Part shown: positions 1-10,213 of the stretch, piece after piece
Layout of the letters: every line of letters starts with the position of its first letter
How positions within the stretch are numbered: the first letter of the stretch is position 1
NCBI GenBank assembly: GCA_030789695.1
Contig: CM061139.1
Span: 102,904,037-102,968,036 of the forward strand
Source of the DNA: Scilla litardierei
Lineage: Eukaryota; Streptophyta; Magnoliopsida; Asparagales; Asparagaceae
Direction of reading: 5' to 3'
Length of the DNA: 64,000 nt
Notes under the pieces: generated by a model
The model's database searches: none
Seen by the model: only the letters and a program-made list of their open reading frames with translations
Told to the model about the DNA's origin: nothing
Made by a program: the position numbers and the translations under genes

Positions 1-782
1 ACCGTTAGACCGACCTATCGACCTAATCACTTTCAACCCATACCTAGCCCTAATTGATTCAAATTCAAATCTTAATTAAACCTAATCAAATCCATAGGAT
101 TTCATAGGTATCACATGTAATTTCCCTAGCTATATGTCACATTCGTTGCACCCTCTCCCCCTCCCACACTCTCTCTCCAATCAACACTAAATCTACCCCA
201 TTCCTACCCCCACATAGCAAATAACCCTTCATCAAACAAACTCACGCAACCTAGGGTTTCTCCAACCCATCAGCCACCATCCTTCTTCCCAACCCACGGC
301 CACCTCCACGCGCGAGATCCCATCTTGCTCCGGCCACCTTCGGCAAGCCCCATCGCCGGACCTCCTCCTTCACCCCCACAAAACAACTGCACTCTTTCCA
401 GAGGACTGCCGATCACCCACCTACATAAAGCTACTGATCACCTTGCTCACCCCTTAAGCCACCAGCCTCCGGCCACCTAACAGCCCATGCCCTCCTTCCC
501 CAAACACTCCGGCATGCCCTCTAAGCCCGAGCTACCGCACCCTCTCCTCCCCTCCTCCATAGCAGCCGCACCCAGTCCCCCTTGGCCGAACCACCTGATC
601 TTCATCAAACTGCACAGCCCTATAGAAACTCACGGCCACACCTTCACATAAAACCGCACCCTCCTTCACCCTTACACCTCCACGGCAGCTGCACCCCCTT
701 GATAGCTACCGTCGTCCACCCTAAATATTTCCGTTCTTCCACCCCTAAGCCGCCGGTTCCCAAGTCACCACCACACAGCAGC
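1..782 (+). mobile_element. Tekay-like Ty3/gypsy LTR, left piece (solo or 3' LTR)
   Basis: This is the 5' part of an LTR that resumes at 6997 after an inserted element. The window begins inside it. The opening bases align by eye with the LTR interior near 47985 (a run of short ACC/TCG blocks followed by caaatttcaaat-like sequence), so perhaps a few hundred bases of the LTR are missing to the left. The stretch is C-rich and leader-like and contains only chance ORFs. Assignment rests on the right piece, which shares a hairpin, a small acidic ORF and the terminal TGACA with the Tekay-type LTRs at 47613-54125. Confidence 0.6.
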
Positions 783-2445
783 TGGTTGACTCGGAAAACG
801 CGCAAGTGCACGCCTTCCGCTCCCAAGCGTAGGAGCGTCAATGCAATAAAAATAACCGGTGAGTACCGGATCGGATCACAGGGACAATTCGTTCTACGTT
901 CACAAAATCGATTGATAACGAAAAATAAAGTGTTTTACAACTAACTCGCTAACGGTGGAAATGTCGGAAAAGTGTGCTGAAATGAAAAATCTAACCTAAG
1001 TGGCTAGGGTTAGAGAGCCAAAGGTGGAGTTTAGGATAGCTAGGAGAGAGAGCATGGGTTGTGGGATCATTAAAATTGGCGTTAATCAAGTCCTAATTAC
1101 CACATATAACACAATCGGTCATCCGGCTAAGGAAACCCAATCGGAATATTTAGCTTTAAAAACACAATAATTTTGCAATAGGGATGGATAGATTATCACG
1201 ACACTAATCAAATTAAGCACATGGATTCTCTCAAATTTTCCCTCTCGGGACTTAGCCAATTAAATTTGTGCCCTAATTAAACATCCAACATTAACATTCA
1301 AAATAGGGCAAAGAGGGAAATTAGGGCTAAATTGACAACCAATCTCAATGAGCAATAACCCAAGCAATTCAATACTACACAATCATAGCAAACAATAGGA
1401 TAATTGCATTCAAAATTAACCCAAGTTTCATACAAAAATGAGATATCAAATTACAATGGGAGAGAGGGTGGATTTCACCAAGATTTCTCCCAAATGAGAC
1501 TTCCCTCTTCCTATTTGCCTTCCTCCAAGCATCTCCAAGCTCCACCAAGCCTTCTCAAGCTTCCATGGCCTCCTCCCCCATCAAAACTTCTCCAAACCCT
1601 GGAAAAAACACAAAAAACACAGCTAAAATCGCAAAAACAGCAGCTTCCTGCCCCAAATTCGCTACAGGCCCCATTAAAAGGCCATGCGGGCTGCGGGTCT
1701 TGGGGGCGGGCGCCCGCTGACCGCCCCCGCATCAAGCGCGAGCCTGCGCCAATAAAAAAAACGCGGGCTGGCCGGCCAGCTGGGCCGGCCAGCTCGCGAG
1801 GTATTATTATTTTTTTTAATTTTTTTTTTTAGATGAAGCGCGCGCGTTTGCTGCTGAAAGGCGGGGCGGGCCGGCCCGCGAAAATTTAAATCGAATTTTT
1901 TTTTTATTTTGAAAATTGCAAACGGCCGGCCCAAATTACGAACGGGAGCGGCTTGCGTCAGCGGCGCCACGTGGCGCCCCAGAATAATTCTTTTTTCTGG
2001 CTTTTTAAAGCCCTTTTCTCCTCCAATTAATCCACGAAAAATACCTAGAAGGCCCAGAAAATTCCCAAAAAAATTCTGGAAAATCCCCAAGACTCCTAGG
2101 GGTACCTGAAAAATATGAGAAGGAGAAATTAGTTTATATGATGATAATATAAATATAATGGCTATTAAAAATACAATATTGACGTCTAATAATCGATATA
2201 AAATGTTCCAATGCTCAAATAATTCCCAAAGAATGGAGATATGATCAAAATAATGGCAGGAGCATATGAAAAATAATAGGAAGCCAATAAAGACGATAAA
2301 AACCGTATTTTGTGCCAAGAACGAGAATAAGCCCCGAAAATGACCTAAAGCGAAAATATACCCAAAAAGAGCACAATTAAGCCTAATCTTTGGCACAAAA
2401 TGGGGATAGTTAGGGGGGAAAATTTGCAATTTATATCCCGAATCA
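783..2445 (-). repeat. 3' LTR of the gag-only element
   Basis: This LTR pairs with 5450-6991. The first ~180 bases on the + strand (tggttgactcgg...) and the last ~60 (...ttatatcccgaatca) align well. The middle aligns poorly, and the GC-rich hairpin block is rearranged between the copies. It is longer than its partner, about 1663 versus 1542 bases. Confidence 0.82.
1680..1980. repeat. GC-rich palindrome block in the 3' LTR
   Basis: A series of strong inverted repeats is visible. GGGGGCGG pairs with CCGCCCCC at 1702-1728. GCTGGCCGGC pairs with GCCGGCCAGC at 1767-1793. There is a 16-bp perfect palindrome GGCGCCACGTGGCGCC at 1963-1978 and further GGCCGGCC blocks near 1865-1930. ORFs in this stretch are by-products of base composition. 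Confidence 0.75.
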
Positions 2446-2457
2446 CACCCCCCAACT
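2446..2457 (-). other. polypurine tract of the gag-only element
   Basis: On the minus strand the bases AGTTGGGGGGTG lie directly before the TGATTCGGG start of the 3' LTR. This is the expected place and composition for plus-strand priming. Confidence 0.75.
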
Positions 2458-3619
2458 AGCTTTTTTCTAGTCCCTAGCAAAATATGCGAAAAATTCGGAT
2501 TAAATTGAAAAACATGCACCAAATCCACAATATCTTCATGGCACACCCATAATGATATTTCCAAATGATTTCAAAGCCAATATACCAAATATATGACAGC
2601 AAACAACAAATGATACTCCCTTCGATCCAATTCAAAGAAAAGTAAGGAAATAAGCACCGTATCACACGTATCGGGAAATCACGATATCAAAATTTCCAAT
2701 TTTCATGAAAATGGCCAAAACGAAAAAATTTCATCTAAGTTGTGGGAGATGAGATTGCATCACTCATGTTGCTTATTCTTTCATTTTTCATTCATTTTCT
2801 TTTCTTTTCTTTTCGTTTTCTACTTTTTGGATTTTTTTTTTGGATGTTTATGTTTTGCATTCACGCGATAACGCCATAAATGCAAACACCGACCCATTTG
2901 CATACACGCGATGACGCTATATATGCAAATGGATGGAATGATCTTCTAAATCTCATCTTTGGCGTCCTCCCCAATGTTTCGTGGGGCACCGGCTACTCGA
3001 TTCGATTAGAAAGAAACATTCACTTATACTAACTTTCTTTTTCATTCCAATACAAATTAGCAACTCATCCACCCACTCCTAAGTGGAAAACAAAGCAAAC
3101 ACAATTTGGCCACTCCCAATCCAATTAAAAAAAACTACACCATTCATCCCAACACATGAAATCGCTTACACCAAACTTTTCCCAAATTGTTTCAAAAAGA
3201 TATCACGACGTCTAAAATAGTTCATACATGGCATATTAGCATTTGACTCCAAATTGGAAAAGAAATGAAAACACGCCAATCCAACATCAAGAAATTGATA
3301 CCAAAATGATAATCCGAAAAATTGCATGGCATTAAGCATATAGGGACTAAACAAAGCTAACGGCGTAGGAACGAGAAGGCCAAAATATGATATGCAATGA
3401 ATTCATGGAATGAGGCGAAACTTGGAGGAATCTCAAAAAAAAATTTAGGCCAAAATCTAAACAATCCTAAAGATTCTAACACTCTCCCCCTAACTTAAAA
3501 TAAGCATTGTCCTCAATGTTGGGAGAGTACTAGATCTCGGCAAAAGATCCTAGAAAAGAAAAAAAGAAAAGCATACGAAAGCAAAATGCAAAAGCAAACT
3601 AACTTTTAATTTTATTTAT
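2458..3619. other. untranslated 3' internal region of the gag-only element
   Basis: This ~1.2-kb AT-rich stretch lies between the gag stop and the polypurine tract. It has no convincing ORF. It holds a short direct duplication near 2862-2935 (acgcgataacgcc.. and acgcgatgacgct.., each followed by atgcaaa). Near the gag stop lies a second purine-rich motif, listed separately. Confidence 0.6.
3478..3520 (-). other. internal PPT-like motif after gag
   Basis: Read on the minus strand, ATTGAGGACAATG is followed about 12 bases later by AGTTAGGGGGAGAG. The same arrangement (gaggaca, then agcttgggggag) follows the second ORF of the Athila element near 21610-21643. As I recall, such a motif is common 3' of ORFs in Athila/Tat elements. 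It may be a relic or an extra priming site. Confidence 0.5.
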
Positions 3620-5278
3620 TTACACTACATGGAAAGAACACACCGTGGCAAATGGCGGATCCCGAATGTATAACGGTGGTAGTAGCTGCTCGATCATATC
3701 CTTTTGCTCCTCTGCCAGCTGCTTTGGAGCTAGGCCACCACCGGCCTCCTTGGATTCCAGCAATGCAACTCCAAGCATCTCCTTTGGATAATATGGATCA
3801 CGTGGGAGACGAGCTGCATCAATCCAAGTCATGTCCTCATGCCCTGCAAAAGCATTCCAAAACGGGTCGTCAAAACAAATAAAAGAATTTAAATGCAATG
3901 GACGACAATCTGAAACAAATGTATATGGAAGTGAAAATTTGGTTTCAGAAATGCAAGGCATGAGATGGTGGAAACTTCCCTGAATAACGGTGCTAGGTGT
4001 GGCATGATACGCTGCCTCAGGAGGAGTGGGAAGCGGCTGCAGAAGAGAATCTGGAGGAGACGACGGCTCAGGCTCAACGTAAACCATCTCGCAATCCCCG
4101 TCGCTATCATCCTCCTCGACATCCATATCAACATCAACGATCTCTGCGGCACTCCCCATATCTGATAACTGCTCCTCACAAACCTCCTCGATGACTGGCA
4201 AGTGCGCATCCTGAGGCGAGGGAAGTGACATCTGTGATAGGACTGGAGGTAGACACGTCTCGGGCAAATCCAAGCACGCATCATCCTCGCCATCCCAGAA
4301 ATAGCTCATCTCAGTCGTCCTCCCAAAATACTCAACCGCCTCGACCTGTGAAGCTAACTCTGAAGTGGCCTGTGGCTCAGGCTCCATGGTGTACTCGATC
4401 TGCTCTCGGCCATCATGCACATCCACTTCTTCATCAACCTCAAAATGAAAATGCATCGTGTCACCGTCGTGGTCGACACGCACTCCATCATCTGTCTCCT
4501 CCGACTCCTCAAAATATAATCTGTCAATATCCTCTACCTGGCTCTCATGCAAACCATCCTCCTGCTCTGCTCTATATCCCATGGGGTCGCAAGAAAAAGA
4601 GCCCAAAGGTGGCTCCTCAAGCTGACACTGGGCATGCAGCTCTGCATCCTGAAGTGGAAACTGGGACTGGCCATCATCCTCATATCCAAGTGACTGCTCT
4701 CCAGAAGGCACAGTCTGCTCCCACTCCGCAAGGTCCCTCAGGTAACACCAAGAATCCTCGGTCGAATAATCAAAGAACTCTCCACCGCAGCTCATCTGCA
4801 CCAAATCTCGCCCAGATGGCGATAACCCTGTGTAGAAGATCTGCAGAAGATGATCCTCGTGAAAGCTCTGGTGTGGGCATGCAAGCACCAAATCAGTGAA
4901 CCTCTGCCAAGCCTGATGGTAGGCCTCCCACTCAGCCTGGATAAAGCTCGCTACATGCTCCATGGCCTGCCGCCCCTGTACCTGCTCCAAAAATATAGGC
5001 AAAAATACCCGGAGAAATTCAGCCTGAAATGATAACCAGGTAAAATGTGAGTCCAGAGACAATGAATCAAACCAAAGTCTAGCATCATCCTGTAAAGAAT
5101 CAGGAAAGAATCTAAAATATATGCAATCATCATCGATATTCCCACCAAGACATGAATGCATCCAATCTTCAAAATTTTTAATATGTAAGTGAGGGTTTTC
5201 CCACTCCGTGCCATGAAAATATGGCGGAAGTGGGATATCCTCCAAATCAACGTCCAAAAAATCTGAAGATGATGCCAT
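3620..5278 (-). CDS. gag: Gag-like polyprotein (Athila/Tat type), open reading frame
   Basis: The protein is about 552 aa from the ATG at 5278. An in-frame ATG at 5314 would add 12 residues, but the MASSSDF start fits better because the coding-type sequence begins there. Residues ~20-190 look like the retrotransposon capsid domain: FPDSLQDDARLWF, then a WLSFQAEFLRVFLP segment, then EAYHQAWQRFTDLVLACP and LLQIFYTGL, in the order usual for Athila/Tat gag. No CCHC zinc knuckle is present. Residues ~200-430 are strongly acidic, and a proline-rich C-terminal part follows. There is no protease or RT downstream. The frame has no stops, which is striking beside the divergent LTRs. Confidence 0.8.
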   Translation of the reverse strand: MASSSDFLDVDLEDIPLPPYFHGTEWENPHLHIKNFEDWMHSCLGGNIDDDCIYFRFFPDSLQDDARLWFDSLSLDSHFTWLSFQAEFLRVFLPIFLEQVQGRQAMEHVASFIQAEWEAYHQAWQRFTDLVLACPHQSFHEDHLLQIFYTGLSPSGRDLVQMSCGGEFFDYSTEDSWCYLRDLAEWEQTVPSGEQSLGYEDDGQSQFPLQDAELHAQCQLEEPPLGSFSCDPMGYRAEQEDGLHESQVEDIDRLYFEESEETDDGVRVDHDGDTMHFHFEVDEEVDVHDGREQIEYTMEPEPQATSELASQVEAVEYFGRTTEMSYFWDGEDDACLDLPETCLPPVLSQMSLPSPQDAHLPVIEEVCEEQLSDMGSAAEIVDVDMDVEEDDSDGDCEMVYVEPEPSSPPDSLLQPLPTPPEAAYHATPSTVIQGSFHHLMPCISETKFSLPYTFVSDCRPLHLNSFICFDDPFWNAFAGHEDMTWIDAARLPRDPYYPKEMLGVALLESKEAGGGLAPKQLAEEQKDMIEQLLPPLYIRDPPFATVCSFHVV

Positions 5279-5429
5279 GGTTAAAAAAAATTTCCAAGAA
5301 AATGAAAATAACAACCAAAAGACTCAATAAAAGGAAAATAAATAAATGAAAAGACACACACTAAAAGATAGAAGTATCACACAAAATTTTTCAAAATCAA
5401 TCAAAGATTGCTAATAGTAGAAACCGTTG

Positions 5430-5447
5430 TCCCCGGCAACGGCGCCA
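5430..5447 (-). other. primer-binding site, tRNA-Asp type
   Basis: The + strand TCCCCGGCAACGGCGCCA equals the 3' end of plant tRNA-Asp with CCA. On the minus strand it sits two bases after the 5' LTR end, as expected for minus-strand priming. Confidence 0.88.
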
Positions 5448-5449
5448 AT

Positions 5450-6991
5450 TGGTTGGCTCGGAAAAACGCGCAAGTGCACGCCTTCTGCTCCCAAGCATAG
5501 GAGCGTCAATGCAATATAAAAATAACCGGTGAGTACCGGGTCGGATCACAGGGACAATTCGTTCTACGTTCACAAGTTTGATCGATAAAGAAAAAAATAA
5601 AGTGTGTTACAACTACCTAAACTAACGGTGGGAGTGTCGGAAAATGCGGTGGAAAACGTGGAGAACTAAAAAAAATCCTAACCTAAATACTAAGGGTGGA
5701 GAGCCGAATCGGTAAGCAACGAGGAGGGCTCATGTGGTGTGCGTGTGAGTGAGGCATGGGGCGTGGAAAATGATCCCTAAGATAACTCAATTGATCTCCC
5801 GGCTAAGGGAGCTCAATCGGAAAATACGGCATTTCATCGAACGTGTGGGGTGCAATAAGTAACGAACGAAACTCATAAGTAATTGACAATTAACACAAAA
5901 GAGAGGGTCCGCTAGGATGATCCTCTCATTGGATTTCCCCTTAGGGTTCCAATAAACAAGCATACTCAAAGTTTCATCCACAAATTAGACAATGAAAATG
6001 TGCTAGGGTTTCAATTCACAACCCAACAACAATCAACAACACAACCACACAAGCAAGTGCACTACTCCATCATACTAAATAAGATGAGATTTATAACAAA
6101 TTCATCACAATTCATTACAAAATGAGAAGTGCAAAATACAAGGGGGGATAGAAAGAATTTCACCCAAGATCTCCCCAAATGAGTCTTCCCTTCCACTCTA
6201 GCACCTCCACCAAGCTTCTCCACCTTCCATGGCCTCCAAGCTCCACCCCTAGCCTTGGGAAAGAAGAAGACCCCAAGAAAAGCCCTAAAAATCCACCTCT
6301 GGCCGAAAATCTGCAAGAAAAAAACAAAAAAACTGCCTCATTTTCGCAATCAGCCCATTTAACAGAGATTGCGGGTCGGGCGCCAGAATTGCGCCCGACC
6401 CGCTGCTTCAAGGCGCGCGCCTGCGCTGAAGAGGCGGAGCGGGCCGGGTCTGACCCCGGCCCGCTCGCCCGCCCGCTCAAAGAGCGGGCGGGCACAGAAG
6501 CCCGCAACACTTGCGGGCGAACCCGCAATACAAATAAAAGCGGGCCGGCCACAGCTGGGCCGACCCGCCATAAAATAAAAAAAATAAAAAAAAATCTTTT
6601 TTTTAATCTCGCGCGCGCAGCGGCAACGCGGGCCAGCCAGCGGGCCGGCCCGCGTAACGGGTTTTTATATATTTTTTTTAAAATTCTTTTTTTTAAAACC
6701 CAAAACTCATTAGAAAAACTTCTCTAGCCCCCAATAAATCTCCAAAAATACCTAGAAATTCCAGAAAATTCTGGAAAAATTTCAGAAAATCTAGAAATAT
6801 TCTAGGAGTACCTGAAAAATATAAGAAGCAAAAATTAGCTCACAAAAACTACATTTTATGTATAAAATACGCATAGGCTTCAATAATACACAATATCGCG
6901 AATACGCACGTATCAAAGCCAAAATAAACATGGTATACACATAAAATACCGGAAAATAGGGGGGAAAATAAGCAATTTATATCCCGAATCA
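5450..6991 (-). repeat. 5' LTR of the gag-only element
   Basis: This LTR runs from TGGTTGGCTCGG (+ strand) at the PBS side to ...atcccgaatca at the outer side, followed by TSD GCAGC. The middle carries the hairpin block described separately and A/T-rich flanks. ORFs inside it are GC-composition artefacts. Confidence 0.83.
6371..6560. repeat. run of perfect hairpins in the 5' LTR
   Basis: Consecutive stem-loops with different stems are present. GCGGGTCGGGCGC pairs perfectly with 6391-6403 over a 7-nt loop. A 13-bp stem with one bulge spans 6438-6465 around a single T. GCCCGCCCGCTC pairs perfectly with 6482-6493 over loop AAA. GCCCGCAA pairs with TTGCGGGC at 6500-6518 over loop CAC. A further CCCGC/GCGGG pair follows. 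The other LTR has hairpins at the equivalent place but with different sequences. Confidence 0.85.
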
Positions 6992-8185
6992 GCAGCCCGG
7001 ATTATCTCTACACCCTGAACAGCCGATCTCTCCCATCTCCCCTCATCACATCAGGCCGAGACCCCATTGTGCCGTTGCCGCGTGCAACCCATGGCAGATC
7101 TAGATCTCCCTTGCTCGCTGCCGTTCCCGCATCGTGCTACTGCTGTCTCTAGTTGTCACCGTACCTCGCTCGCTACCGGATCTAACCCCTGACGTTGCTA
7201 CCCGACGTCAGTGTAGCTCTCGCGTCGTGTTGAGGTATACACCCGATCCACAGGAACCCAAACACCGCATGTTTAAACAAGATAAAAATCGTAATTTTAT
7301 TGTTTTGGTTAAATCACTAATTTAAGATTAATAAATACGGGACTGTAGGTTGGACTGTTGATTGGAGCACATAGGGAGATCTGGACCATCGTTGAACTGA
7401 ATATTACGGACGTTGTTTTCAGGCAAGTGGAACTTGCTCGGTTGATTGTTAGGCCATGTTTAGGCCATTCTGTGATTTTGTGTAAAAGAGACTAGGTGGT
7501 GAAATAATTGTCGCCTAGACGCCCATACTTAATCTAGTTTGACAACGAAGCTAGATCTGACACCATACTTGATCTAGCTTGACAACAAAGCTAGATCTGA
7601 CACCCTTGCCATGCTATGATTCATGCATATCACATGTCACGTTTATTTTGATATAACTATACGTAATTCAATATCTGATATCATGTTGCATTCTCATGTC
7701 ATTTCGTGCATTGAATGTTATGTCGTGAATGTGTAGCACATGCTACTATTGAAATGTAAGCTGCGGCGAGTAGGATTTTGACTCCTACATCATGAATGAT
7801 GCTAGGTCAACCCTATGCCATAAACACTTCCTAGCTCGTGATCCAGAAGATGGACGCTAGTCCATACACACGTGGAGGGGTAGGGTTAAAAGGTCACGCA
7901 GCGTAGAAGTGTGCCCAATCAACAACTTCAGCTGTAAGGCGTAAACCCTGTGCACATTGTGAATGCATGTTTTCGTGAAATCGTGAAATCGTGAATATTT
8001 TTTAGTAGCTTATTGCTACGACGTGTCACATATCGTAAAATATCATGTTCATCTTAAACTGTTGCATTCATAAAATAATATGCCATGTCATCATTTTTAA
8101 AACTGCTAAGTTGCATTCATCTTATAACTGCTATACTTTACATTTCCTTGCACAAAAGTCTCCTTTCCCTTTTTGGAGATTTTTG

Positions 8186-8224
8186 CTGACATGTGCCCTT
8201 TTCTCTTTGGGTGTCACATGTCAG
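8186..8224 (+). promoter_or_regulatory. conserved LTR hairpin
   Basis: CTGACATGTG pairs perfectly with CACATGTCAG, extended by CCC/GGG after a 3-nt bulge, around a pyrimidine-rich loop. Equivalent hairpins occur at 50355-50398, 53637-53677 and in the 3' LTR near 60867-60907. Their stems differ in sequence but stay paired. The right arm contains the ATG of the small ORF that follows. Confidence 0.75.
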
Positions 8225-8325
8225 GTTTAGAGTCTGAGTTTGTTGCTGAGGACAATCAGTTTGCTAACGTCATGCTTGAGGCTTTTCCTGACGTCCAGTT
8301 CGAGGATACCGAAGACCAGTCTTAG
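8218..8325 (+). CDS. 35-aa acidic micro-ORF inside the LTR
   Basis: The ATG lies in the 3' arm of the hairpin, and the ORF ends in ...DQS-stop after 35 codons. The product is strongly acidic. The homologous place in the inner Tekay LTR (53671-53778) also encodes exactly 35 aa, sharing E-F/Y at residues 7-8, ED at 11-12, F-A at 15-16 and the DQS end, although the DNA has diverged. Conserved length, charge and ends suggest coding constraint. The function is unknown to me. It could be a short upstream ORF in the transcript leader or a micro-protein. Confidence 0.5.
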   Translation: MSGLESEFVAEDNQFANVMLEAFPDVQFEDTEDQS

Positions 8326-8687
8326 TCTCAGTTGGAGGCTTCTTCTTAGTTGTTGTTGTTTCCTAGTTGTTGCTGTTAGGTTGTTCGGTGCGTGGCACAT
8401 TCTTTATGTTGTAGTTTTGGCCATGCTTGGGGCCTTTCTTTTAGGCTCTCTTGTACTTATTTTATGACTTATCCTCTGGATGTTTTGAATAAAGATGTGG
8501 ATATTGTTTTGAATGTTTGTTATTTATTGCCTACTTTCAAAATTTATTACTATTGTTGTTTCATTGCAATGCAAGAATCTGCAATAGATGAACACACAGA
8601 TGCTTATCAGACTGTAGCTTCATAGCTTCAAGTCTGAGCGGACCTCTTCGCGTTTTGCCTTCCATACTTGGGAAGCGGGGTGTGACA

Positions 8688-9910
8688 GACGACCTACGTC
8701 ATTCGGTAGCAAGGGAGTGGCCCCTTGACTTACGTCTGACGAAGATGGTCGTTTGGTTGCGAGGGGCACGGCCCCTTCATCTTACTTCTGATGATGATGG
8801 TCGTTCAGTAGAGAGGGACAGTGCCCCTTCTTCTTACGTCTTACGACATGGTCGTTCGGTAGCGAGGGGGTAGCTCCTCGACTTACGTTCGACGACGATG
8901 GTCGTTTGGTTGAGAGGGGCATGGCCCCTTCATCTTACGTCTGACGATGATGGTCGTTCGGTTGCGAGGGTCATGATCCCTTTGTCTTACGGCCGACGAC
9001 ATGAGCCATTCGGTTGCGAGGGGCATGTCCCCTTCCTCTTACGGCCGTTGACTTGAGTCATTCTGTAGTGAGGGGATGGTCCCTCGACTTACATCTGACG
9101 ATGATTGTCATTTAGTAGGGAGGGACATGGCCCATTCATCTTACGGTCGACGACATGTCTTGTTCGATAGGGAGGGGGTGGCCCCTCGATTTACGTCTGA
9201 GGACGATGGTCGTTCGGTGACGAAGGGCTTGGCCCCCTCATCTTACAGCCGATGACATGCATTGTTTGGTAGAGAGGCAGTGGCCCCTCGACTTACGTCT
9301 GACGAAGATGGTTGTTTGGTGGCGAGGGGCATTGCCCCCTCGTCTTACAGCTGACGACATGGGTCGTTCGGTAGCGAGGGGGTGGCCCCTCGACTTACGT
9401 CTGATGAAGATGATCGTTCGGTGGCGAGGGGCATGGCCCCCTCGTCTTACGGCCGACAACATGGGTTGTTTGATAGTGAGGGGATGGCCCCTCGACTTAC
9501 GTTTAACGAAGATGGTCGTTCGGTGGCGAGAGGAATGCCCCTTCATCTTATGGCCGGACATGGGGTGTCTCCTTGACTTATGTCTGAAGACGATTGTCGT
9601 TTGGTGGCATGGGGCATGACCCCTTTGTCTTACGACCGACGACATGCGTCATTTGGTAGCAAGGGGATGGCCCCTCGAGTTACGTTCGACGATGATGGTT
9701 GTTCGATTACGAGGAGCATGGCCCCTTCGACTTATGTCCAACAACGATGGTCGTTCGGTTGTGAGGGGCATGGTCCCCTCGTCTTACGACTGACGACATA
9801 CATCTTTTGGTAGCGAGGGGGTGGCCCCTCAACTTACGTCCGACGACAATGGTCGTTCGGTTGCGAGGCGCATGGCCCCTTCATCTTACGGCCGACAACA
9901 TGGGTCGTTC
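8688..9910. repeat. ~51-bp GC-rich minisatellite, about two dozen copies
   Basis: The tandem unit runs approximately GACGACGATGGTCGTTCGGT, then a (T)AGCGAGGGGCATGGCCCCTCG block and CTTACGTCT. Alternate units differ in a regular way (gaagatgg with ...ttacgtct, versus gacatggg with ...ttacggcc), giving a 102-bp dimer. Each unit contains the inverted repeat GAGGGG-cat-GGCCCCTC. Because 102 is divisible by three, long repetitive ORFs arise on both strands. I regard these as by-products. Confidence 0.88.
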
Positions 9911-10213
9911 ATGTCACTTCCAATCAAGTCGACAAGGATGGAGAGAACCTTGTCCATTCACACCTTTTCGAAGGATTCTCGTAGATTCAAAATGCTTTCG
10001 AAGATGAATTCAGGCATAGATGAAATAATCCTCTTAAGGCACAATATGTGTACATGCCAAATGAAGTGAGTGTCTCTTTGAGGAAAAATAAACTTTATTC
10101 ATTCCAAAAGTTTAAATAACTAACTACAAAAAACTCGTACATGCATTTTATTTCTCAAGGAGTTGGTCACGCTTGGCGTTATTTGAACTTCCCCTGCTAT
10201 TACCCTAGAAGCT
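9911..10213. other. non-coding stretch between the minisatellite and the Tat-like gag
   Basis: This AT-balanced sequence contains tttattcattccaaaagttt-like text that resembles a transcript 3' end of the minus-strand element. I see no ORF or repeat here. Confidence 0.4.

Larger units (their letters stand above)
783..6991 (-). mobile_element. gag-only Athila/Tat-like Ty3/gypsy element, complete, nested in an LTR
   Basis: The element is bounded by two LTRs (783-2445 and 5450-6991) that start TGATTCGGG on the minus strand, and it is flanked by a perfect 5-bp TSD, GCAGC (778-782 and 6992-6996). Next to the right LTR is a primer-binding site matching the 3' end of tRNA-Asp, and next to the left LTR a polypurine tract. 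The internal region is about 3 kb and encodes only a gag-like protein. No protease, RT, RNase H or integrase motif is visible on either strand, so it must depend on a partner for mobility. The two LTRs differ from each other far more than those of the other elements here, yet the gag ORF is open. Confidence 0.85.
6997..8687 (+). mobile_element. Tekay-like Ty3/gypsy LTR, right piece
   Basis: This continues 1-782 after the inserted element and ends gaagcggggTGTGACA. The phrase around 7424-7490 (ggcaagtggaacttgc..., ttaggccat...) matches 52786-52840 and 60010-60065 in the inner Tekay LTR. A candidate poly(A) signal AATAAAG is at 8487. No PBS follows the LTR end, so this is a solo LTR or a 3' LTR. 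It appears to have inserted into the minisatellite that starts at the next base. Confidence 0.75.

Noticed and set aside
582..944. 120-aa ORF spanning 582-944
   Set aside because: It crosses the TSD and element boundary at 783, so it is a chance fusion of two unrelated LTRs.
5430..5447. tRNA gene (tRNA-Asp end)
   Set aside because: Only the 18-base 3' end is present, at the LTR boundary. It is a primer-binding site.
6179..6727. 182-aa ORF in the gag-only element's LTR
   Set aside because: It runs antisense through the hairpin block, with Arg/Ala-rich accidental content and no counterpart in the other LTR.
9238..9645. Repetitive 135-aa ORF on the minus strand and matching + strand ORFs in the minisatellite
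   Set aside because: The 102-bp dimer is a multiple of three, so several frames stay open on both strands. No start context or homology supports a protein.
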